The notes below the pieces were generated by a model that was given only the letters and a program-made list of their open reading frames with translations, searched no databases and was not told where the DNA came from. A stretch of 11,560 bases of DNA from Oceanospirillales bacterium (GTDB taxonomy: Bacteria; Pseudomonadota; Gammaproteobacteria; Xanthomonadales; SZUA-36): assembly GCA_003232965.1 (NCBI GenBank), contig QIKG01000199.1, positions 1 to 11,560 on the forward strand, given 5' to 3'. Every line of letters starts with the position of its first letter. Within the stretch, counting starts at the first letter, position 1. Shown piece after piece: positions 6,455 to 11,560 of this stretch. Position numbers and translations under genes: made by a program.

Positions 6455-9076
6455 TTAGAACGATGTAGAGGCCCGAACATACCAGAAAGCACCATTAAAT
6501 CCGAACGGGGATGTAATTGAATGAATCACGCCCAAGAATTGAAACACACCATCTTGTTCTCTGTCCGGGTAGGTATCAAAAATATTCTCGCCACCGAGCG
6601 CGAAGGAGATCTTTTCAGATACCTGGAAACGGACTTCCAAATCAACTAGCGTCTCACTACCGTATTTCGAAGCATCTGATGCATCACCCGGACTAAAAAT
6701 TCCTCCGGTAGTTTCCCAGCTCCCGTATCTATTGAAGCGAAGGTATCCACCCCAGCGATTCTTGGAATAATCGAAAGTGAGTATCGAGCGATTGTTCGGC
6801 ACTTGGTTTTCGAGATCAAACGCCCGACTGGCGTTGATGGTTCCGAGCTTAATGTTATTCACACTTTGTTTATTATAGTTGTGATGGAAGATCACATTTA
6901 AACTACCGCCAGCGAGATTAAAATACGAATCGACAGCCAGATCAATACCACTGATATCAGAATCAAATGCATTACTGAAGTAACTCGCAGCACTGCCAAG
7001 TAATAAATCCGCATTCGGGAACCCATCCGCATTCAGAGCATCAACAGCGGCCTGATCAACGGTTTGATTCACGGCGCCGATGCGGTCCTCAATAGTCATA
7101 TCATAGTAATCCAGCGTGACACTGATATTATCAGCGGCCTCCCACACCAAGCCGATAGAATACGAAAGTGATTCCTCAACATCCTGTGGAACCGCACCCA
7201 AGGCCTGGGCGACCGGGTGATTAACCGGGTAAAAACCGCTGGGAATAAGGTTACCGTTGGCATCAGCGGTGGTTGTAAGGTTAAGTGTATTAACCTGCCC
7301 AGGAGTAGGCACACGGAAACCGGTGTTGATGGTAGAGCGAACCGCAAAGGCATCAGTGAACTGATAACGACCTGATAACTTCCAGCTAAAGTTGGATCCG
7401 AAGCCGTCGTGATCTTCAAAACGCCCGGCCACGGCAGTTGACAATTTATCGGTTAAATCTGTTTCGATATCGATATAAGCGGCAATGCTATCTTTTCCCC
7501 ACTGCCCCGCCTGTTCTGGTGAAAAGCCCTGAAAACCGTCAGAACCTAAACCAAACACTGCAAAAGTAGGACCCGCAACCCTTGATGCAAGATCGCCAGC
7601 GCGAACTTTATAAGTTTCATTCCGCCACTCGCCACCAAAGGCGATATTCACTGGGGAATTATCAAAAGTCTTGACGAAGTCCACATTCAAACCCGATTCT
7701 TGTTGAATCAGCGTACCCGGATTAAATCTCGTGGGTGATAATCTACCTAGGCTCGGGTTTATCGAGTCTTGCAATGCATAAGAAATTTCATTTTCTGCGG
7801 TACGGATTTTGGCATCCCAGCTCAAACTGTCGCTGATGTCACCACGAAGGCCAACTACAACATCATAATCCGTAATATCTGCCCCAAATAACGGGCTGTA
7901 ACCGCCTGGAAAATCAGAAAAAATTGGGTTTAATAATACCCAGCCACTAGGGCTGTTCGGATCGGCTGTTAGGTAATCAGCAGGGTTAAGCCCTGAGTTA
8001 AGAATACTATCAATCAGTGACTGGGATGCAGGATCGGGAATAAAGTCACCATTGCTATCTACAATTAAGGTAGAACGACCATTTATCATATGTTCCGGCG
8101 GCAGCACTGGGCCACGATAGAAAAAACCACCTACTGTGGTGTTGTCCATATAACTCGCCTGTGCGTAGAGCTCCATATCGTTAGCAAAAGTTATCCCGGA
8201 ATTGAGAAAGAATTTATACGCTTCAACTTCAGGGTCACCCCAGCGCTGACCTAGGCCGTTATAAGGCACATTGTTCGCGCCAACAATATCTGCGACCGCT
8301 GCCGCATCCGGGCGCGCCTGACCGCGTGAGGTAAGATCAGAGTCAGAGTATTCGAAGCTAACACTGATAAAGCCGTCTTCTCCCAGACCAAACCCAGCAT
8401 TCGCATTAAAGTTAACCCGGTCACCGTCACCCTCAGTGTAAGCACCATACTGTGCATTAATAGTTACCCCTTCGCTATTATCTTTAAGGATCACATTAAT
8501 AACACCAGCAATAGCATCAGCACCATATTGCGCCGAGGCACCATCTCTGAGAATCTCAACGCGTTTGATTGCGCTGGAGGGCAAGGCTGAAAAATCAACC
8601 GCCTGAGAACCCTGGTTGACCGTACCTAGAGGTGCAAGTTGCAAGTTAACCAAGGCTGAACGATGCCGACGAGTACCATTCACAAGCACCAGCGTTTGAT
8701 CCGGCGCGAGGTTACGCAGAACTACCGGACGGACAAATGCCGTACCATCGGCAATGGGAAAGCGCTGGGTACTCAATGCAGGGGTCAGCTTGGTTAAAGT
8801 GTCGGTTAAATCACTCGAGCCTTGATATAACAGTGCATCTCCTGAAATTACATCGATTGGAGAAAGTGTTTCGCTCGGTAGCCTGCCCTCTTTACGCGTA
8901 CCGGTTACCACCACTTCCTCTAGTCGTTTGTTGTCCTCATCATTATCAGTCGCCTGCTCTTGCGCGCTGAGCCCGGTTGATAGTCCGAGCATGATAGCCA
9001 GTGAAAGGCTAGAAATGAGTAACGGGTGCTTAGTTTGTTGGGAATTGGGGGGTGCCGAATTTTTACATGTAGCCAT
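6455..9076 (-). CDS. TonB-dependent outer-membrane receptor
   Basis: An 873-residue TonB-dependent transporter. The signal peptide ends at LSA-QEQ (about residue 38). A TonB box-like LEEVVVTG lies at 52-59. The plug domain runs to about residue 195, with LRNLAPDQTLVLVNGTRRHR and RVEILRDGASAQYGADAIAGVINV. The rest is an alternating 22-strand barrel pattern that ends in an aromatic strand (YVRASTSF), the usual outer-membrane beta signal. A barrel loop carries a calcium-site-like DSNGDFIPD. These proteins import scarce nutrients using the proton-driven TonB complex. The substrate could be a siderophore, vitamin, carbohydrate or peptide, and the sequence does not decide. GGAG lies eight bases before the ATG. 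It is a single transcription unit, with its own promoter and terminator and no linked TonB, ExbB or periplasmic binding gene. Confidence 0.95.
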   Translation of the reverse strand: MATCKNSAPPNSQQTKHPLLISSLSLAIMLGLSTGLSAQEQATDNDEDNKRLEEVVVTGTRKEGRLPSETLSPIDVISGDALLYQGSSDLTDTLTKLTPALSTQRFPIADGTAFVRPVVLRNLAPDQTLVLVNGTRRHRSALVNLQLAPLGTVNQGSQAVDFSALPSSAIKRVEILRDGASAQYGADAIAGVINVILKDNSEGVTINAQYGAYTEGDGDRVNFNANAGFGLGEDGFISVSFEYSDSDLTSRGQARPDAAAVADIVGANNVPYNGLGQRWGDPEVEAYKFFLNSGITFANDMELYAQASYMDNTTVGGFFYRGPVLPPEHMINGRSTLIVDSNGDFIPDPASQSLIDSILNSGLNPADYLTADPNSPSGWVLLNPIFSDFPGGYSPLFGADITDYDVVVGLRGDISDSLSWDAKIRTAENEISYALQDSINPSLGRLSPTRFNPGTLIQQESGLNVDFVKTFDNSPVNIAFGGEWRNETYKVRAGDLASRVAGPTFAVFGLGSDGFQGFSPEQAGQWGKDSIAAYIDIETDLTDKLSTAVAGRFEDHDGFGSNFSWKLSGRYQFTDAFAVRSTINTGFRVPTPGQVNTLNLTTTADANGNLIPSGFYPVNHPVAQALGAVPQDVEESLSYSIGLVWEAADNISVTLDYYDMTIEDRIGAVNQTVDQAAVDALNADGFPNADLLLGSAASYFSNAFDSDISGIDLAVDSYFNLAGGSLNVIFHHNYNKQSVNNIKLGTINASRAFDLENQVPNNRSILTFDYSKNRWGGYLRFNRYGSWETTGGIFSPGDASDASKYGSETLVDLEVRFQVSEKISFALGGENIFDTYPDREQDGVFQFLGVIHSITSPFGFNGAFWYVRASTSF

Positions 9077-9128
9077 TGTGTGATCTCCGTCCTTGGGAAA
9101 TTTAACTTCTATTTAACCATCTGAATGC

Positions 9129-9164
9129 ATTATAAACACAGAATTTGTGTTCGCACAATGTCAA
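9129..9164 (-). promoter_or_regulatory. Putative promoter of the TonB-receptor gene
   Basis: On the minus strand, a perfect TATAAT (9129-9134) lies about 50 bases before the ATG at 9076. A perfect TTGACA lies further upstream (9159-9164), but the 24-base spacing is too long for a normal sigma-70 promoter. A poorer -35 (TTGTGC, 9153-9158) sits at 18 bases. Transcription would begin near 9122. The spacing suggests activator dependence, or use of the weak -35. Confidence 0.5.
9135..9158. promoter_or_regulatory. Two interlocking palindromes beside the TATAAT box: candidate operator
   Basis: AACACA (9135-9140) and TGTGTT (9146-9151) form a perfect 6-5-6 inverted repeat directly next to the TATAAT box. 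TTGTG (9145-9149) and CACAA (9154-9158) form a second one, 5-4-5, that shares the central TGTG. A DNA-binding protein here would cover the -35/-10 spacer of the receptor promoter. The sites do not match Fur, CRP or FNR consensus sequences as I know them. The regulator is not identified. Confidence 0.5.
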
Positions 9165-9384
9165 AAAATCAATTTAATATTAAAAAAACCGAATCAGGGT
9201 TGTACTTCAGCAAGCAGACAAGCCTCCAAATATAGTGAAACTTATAGAAAAAACCTTCGCTATTTCGCCGATACAGTTCATGTTTTTCGCTAAACCAAAC
9301 AAAGATTAAACAGTTAAAATCATTGACCCCAACCCGCAGATAGAAACACGGATGCTGTACATGCTATTAATTCCACAGTGAAAT
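9165..9384. other. AT-rich part of the divergent intergenic region
   Basis: This is the middle part of the 353-base-plus gap between the TonB-receptor gene and the lipoprotein gene. I see no open frame of credible composition, no RNA gene and no strong hairpin. No -35/-10 pair for the plus-strand gene is convincing; TTGACC at 9323-9328 has no good -10 at the right distance. Confidence 0.4.
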
Positions 9385-9406
9385 CAATATCATACACATG
9401 ATATTG
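9385..9406. promoter_or_regulatory. Perfect 9-4-9 inverted repeat upstream of the lipoprotein gene: candidate operator
   Basis: CAATATCAT (9385-9393) and ATGATATTG (9398-9406) are exact reverse complements separated by ACAC. The arms are AT-rich, so a protein-binding site is more plausible than an RNA hairpin. It lies 35-60 bases before the candidate start codons of the lipoprotein gene, where a repressor or activator of that gene would sit. The regulator is unknown. Confidence 0.5.
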
Positions 9407-9465
9407 CGCCTGTATCTGGGGATTGGGCATTGACATTTTCGATGCGTAGCGGGATTATGGTGATT

Positions 9466-10647
9466 ATGCGAATCCTAGTGGTATTCATTTGTTGTTTTCT
9501 TAGTGCTTGCAGTTCAATGTCTGTAGCTGATCGCAATCTCGCCAATACTGCAGCACTCAGCCTGCCACCTCCCCCACTGCTGGATGATAATTACTTTGGT
9601 GAACCCTTGCCAATATTGACGATAACGCAGGTGTTTTCTCTGAGTAATACACAAAAACAAGATTTCCATTACAAAATCAACAGTTCGGCATTGCGATCTT
9701 TGCGGCCCGGAAAACAAATCTATAAATATATCGAAAACCAGTTGCAGAGTTTTAAGTATCACCCGGATACATATATTGCGACGGATACCCTAGGTCGCAA
9801 TCAAGGTAACTGTTTATCGTTGGCTATTTTGACCAAAGCACTGGTAGACCTTACCGCTGTAAAAATTGAATATGAACTGGTTGAGACACCCACCATTTAT
9901 CAAAGCGAAGGTGGTATGCTGCTCAGTTCCCAGCATATTCGTGCCCTTCTATCTGACCCCAAAACTGCACGCTCTTATAGCGGACTCAAGCTTTACCAGG
10001 GCAAATTGGTCATCGATTATTTCCCGACTCGTGGCACGCGTCGATTGCGAGTGATTGGTGAAAATGAATTTCATGCGATGTACTATCGAAATATTGCCGC
10101 TGAAGCCATGGTTAATAAAAACACAAACCTGGCATTTTGGAATCTTAAACAGGCACTTCAATTTCATCCAGGCGATGCCCACGCGATTAATATGATGGCG
10201 TTACTACATTCCAGACTGGGATATCCGCAATATGCCGAAAACTTATTCCTCTACGGTATTAAATATGGTGAGGATAGTCTGGAGTTGCTCAACAACTACC
10301 ATGCGCTGTTGATCCGCTTACAGCGCTTAGAGGATGCCCGTGTTATTGCCATCAGACTGCAGCAATTCGATGATCCGAATCCCTTTAAGTGGATTCAACT
10401 TGCTGATATTGCGTATTCTAAAAATGACTACCCGACAGCGTTGACCTATTATAAAAAAGCGGCTGAAAAAGCAGACTATCTGCATCAACCCTATGCCGGT
10501 ATTGCCAGAACTCAATATAAGTTGGGGAACACCCGGGCTGCCTACAAAGCGATGAAAACAGCCTTATTAAACTCAGGTCAACAGGAGTCACGCGCCGGCT
10601 ACCAAACTAAACTGGAGTTGTTTTCAAGTATATTGGGTAAAAATTAA
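9466..10647 (+). CDS. Outer-membrane lipoprotein with transglutaminase-like region and TPR repeats
   Basis: A protein of 393 residues from the ATG at 9466. The signal peptide MRILVVFICCFLSAC has a lipobox LSAC with lipidated C15 followed by Ser, which favours outer-membrane sorting. Residues of about 60-200 look like a transglutaminase-like fold: NQGNCLSLA places C116 where the catalytic cysteine sits, with H157 (SSQHI) and D184 (VIDYFP) as possible partners. Residues of about 208-370 form tandem TPR-like helical pairs (for example NTNLAFWNLKQALQFHPGDA and YPTALTYYKKAAEKAD), a protein-binding scaffold. Whether it is an active protease or amidase is not shown. The frame is open from a TTG at 9430, with ATGs at 9442, 9457 and 9466. 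I chose the last because the signal peptide then has the compact typical form, but no start has a good Shine-Dalgarno. It is divergent from the receptor gene and convergent with dusA. Confidence 0.82.
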   Translation: MRILVVFICCFLSACSSMSVADRNLANTAALSLPPPPLLDDNYFGEPLPILTITQVFSLSNTQKQDFHYKINSSALRSLRPGKQIYKYIENQLQSFKYHPDTYIATDTLGRNQGNCLSLAILTKALVDLTAVKIEYELVETPTIYQSEGGMLLSSQHIRALLSDPKTARSYSGLKLYQGKLVIDYFPTRGTRRLRVIGENEFHAMYYRNIAAEAMVNKNTNLAFWNLKQALQFHPGDAHAINMMALLHSRLGYPQYAENLFLYGIKYGEDSLELLNNYHALLIRLQRLEDARVIAIRLQQFDDPNPFKWIQLADIAYSKNDYPTALTYYKKAAEKADYLHQPYAGIARTQYKLGNTRAAYKAMKTALLNSGQQESRAGYQTKLELFSSILGKN

Positions 10648-11560
10648 GGCGTAGCGTTGGAAGCACTATCTCGACTTAGGTTGGTCTCCCGGGCGTTCAC
10701 AAGTGCGGCCAAGGCCTGGCGCAATAAATCACCACCACTATCGTAACGAAATGCATTCTCTGAAATAAATCGCCGCCAATGTTTTGCGCCTGGCTGGCCT
10801 AGATATAAGCCCAGCATATGTCGGGAAATTCGTTTGACTGGAATATCCGACAACTGGTCTGCATACTCAGCCATTGCCAACACCACAGCATCCCGCTCAA
10901 GCGTATTTTCGTCAGATAGCTCAGCTAACAACCAGGGATTCTTATACGCCGCACGCCCCAGCATCACCCCATCGACATGTTCCAGGTGTTTATTTATGGA
11001 ATCAATATCGGTGACCCCGCCATTCAGCGTGATTTTAAGTTGCGGAAACTCCTGTTTAAGGCGATAAACCCACTCATAACGCAAAGGTGGGATATCCCGG
11101 TTCTGTTTAGGACTGAGCCCACTCAACAAAGCCTTACGTGCATGCACAATAAAGTCGCGACAGCCGGTTGCTGCAACTGTTGCCACAAAATCACGGAAAT
11201 ATTCATAGGAATCTAGTTCATCTACACCCAAGCGGGTTTTAACTGTCACCGGGATATCAACAGCTTCCGTCATTGCCGCGATACAGTCAGCAACCAGCGG
11301 TGGCTCTTTCATTAGGCAAGCACCCATTTTGCCTTTTTGAACACGATCGGACGGGCAACCGACATTTAAATTAACCCCTGAATAGCCCCAGTCCTGAGCA
11401 ACCCGCGCCGAGGTCGCCAGGTCGCCAGGGTCACCACCGCCCAGTTGCAGAATTAGCGGTTGTTCCGCAGAATCAAACGCGAGCAGTTTTTGCAGATCAC
11501 CATGCAATACCGCACCTGTGGTTACCATTTCTGAATACAACAGCACATCGGCATTCAACA
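10644..11560 (-). CDS. dusA: tRNA-dihydrouridine(20/20a) synthase DusA, 5' end outside window
   Basis: An FMN-dependent enzyme that reduces uridines of the tRNA D-loop. The visible 304 residues include EMVTTGAVLHGD, NLNVGCPSDRVQKGKMGACLM with the catalytic cysteine in GACLM (C81 of the visible part), VKTRLG with K107, VHARKA with H139, NGG (179-181) and the FMN-phosphate motif LGRAAYKNPWLL (200-211). The C-terminal helical tRNA-binding part begins near RHMLGLYLGQPGAKHWRRF. These motifs match DusA rather than DusB or DusC. The Met at the window edge (NADVLLYSEM) aligns inside the family's N-terminal region, so about 20-25 residues, including the APMLDWT-type motif, lie beyond 11560. The stop overlaps the lipoprotein stop on the opposite strand. 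Confidence 0.95.
   Translation of the reverse strand, partial: LNADVLLYSEMVTTGAVLHGDLQKLLAFDSAEQPLILQLGGGDPGDLATSARVAQDWGYSGVNLNVGCPSDRVQKGKMGACLMKEPPLVADCIAAMTEAVDIPVTVKTRLGVDELDSYEYFRDFVATVAATGCRDFIVHARKALLSGLSPKQNRDIPPLRYEWVYRLKQEFPQLKITLNGGVTDIDSINKHLEHVDGVMLGRAAYKNPWLLAELSDENTLERDAVVLAMAEYADQLSDIPVKRISRHMLGLYLGQPGAKHWRRFISENAFRYDSGGDLLRQALAALVNARETNLSRDSASNATP

Noticed and set aside
6298..6495. 65-residue minus-strand open frame crossing the terminator and the receptor's end
   Set aside because: It spans the terminator hairpin and reads the receptor end in another frame; there is no ribosome site and no family resemblance.
7096..7419. 107-residue minus-strand frame inside the receptor gene
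   Set aside because: It is an alternate frame of the TonB receptor with no ribosome site and no recognisable motif.
9159..9164. TTGACA as the standard -35 of the receptor promoter
   Set aside because: The spacing to TATAAT is 24 bases, beyond the usual 16-18, so it is not called as a normal sigma-70 pair.
9430..9465. TTG at 9430 as the lipoprotein start
   Set aside because: It would add 12 residues before a compact lipoprotein signal peptide, and the same bases resemble a -35 (TTGACA at 9431-9436 with GATTAT 17 bases later). It is not excluded, only less likely.
11467..11558. Met at the window edge as the true DusA start
   Set aside because: Family members have about 20-25 more residues before the EMVTTGA motif, so this Met is most likely internal and the gene is cut by the window edge.
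1..11560. CRISPR array, rRNA, tRNA, toxin-antitoxin or intact transposase
   Set aside because: No regularly spaced repeats, cloverleaf or rRNA-like sequence, and no paired small toxin-antitoxin genes or transposase motifs were seen. MazG here is the NTP pyrophosphohydrolase and has no MazEF partner in the window.

Overview
The window looks like chromosomal DNA from a free-living, probably marine gammaproteobacterium. This is inferred from protein families and layout: a PhoP/PhoQ-type two-component pair, MazG, RmuC, DusA and a large TonB-dependent receptor, at moderate GC. I saw no rRNA, tRNA, CRISPR array, prophage or intact transposase gene.

Layout, left to right. (1) 24-1325 (+): an M48/Ste24-type membrane zinc protease. 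(2) 1326-1622: a decayed patch. A 26-codon start of a Rossmann-fold (NAD-dependent epimerase-like) gene is cut off by a 112-bp element with near-perfect terminal inverted repeats; the repeat itself supplies the stop codon. (3) 6243-1623 (-): a tight five-gene cluster. In transcription order it holds a small secreted, very basic PepSY-like protein, a PhoP-like response regulator, a PhoQ-like sensor kinase, MazG and RmuC. Gaps are 20 bp or less and two junctions overlap, so one operon is likely. (4) 6401-6445: a strong, nearly symmetric hairpin with A and T tracts that should terminate the TonB-receptor transcript. (5) 9076-6455 (-): an 873-residue TonB-dependent outer-membrane receptor. (6) 9077-9429: a divergent, AT-rich regulatory region with a TATAAT box, two interlocking palindromes beside it, and a separate perfect 9-4-9 inverted repeat. 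(7) about 9466-10647 (+): a lipoprotein combining a transglutaminase-like region with TPR-like repeats. (8) 11560-10644 (-): tRNA-dihydrouridine synthase DusA, cut by the window edge, whose stop codon overlaps the lipoprotein's stop.

Functionally, the central operon joins envelope sensing (PepSY-like protein, sensor kinase, response regulator) to nucleotide-pool cleaning (MazG) and genome maintenance (RmuC). The receptor and the lipoprotein share an intergenic region with two kinds of operator-like palindrome, so they may be regulated, together or oppositely, in response to an envelope or nutrient cue. The receptor's substrate cannot be read from the sequence. Nothing here is clearly a new defence or mobile system. 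The least ordinary parts are the operon composition, the broken gene with its small mobile-element relic, and the transglutaminase-like/TPR lipoprotein.
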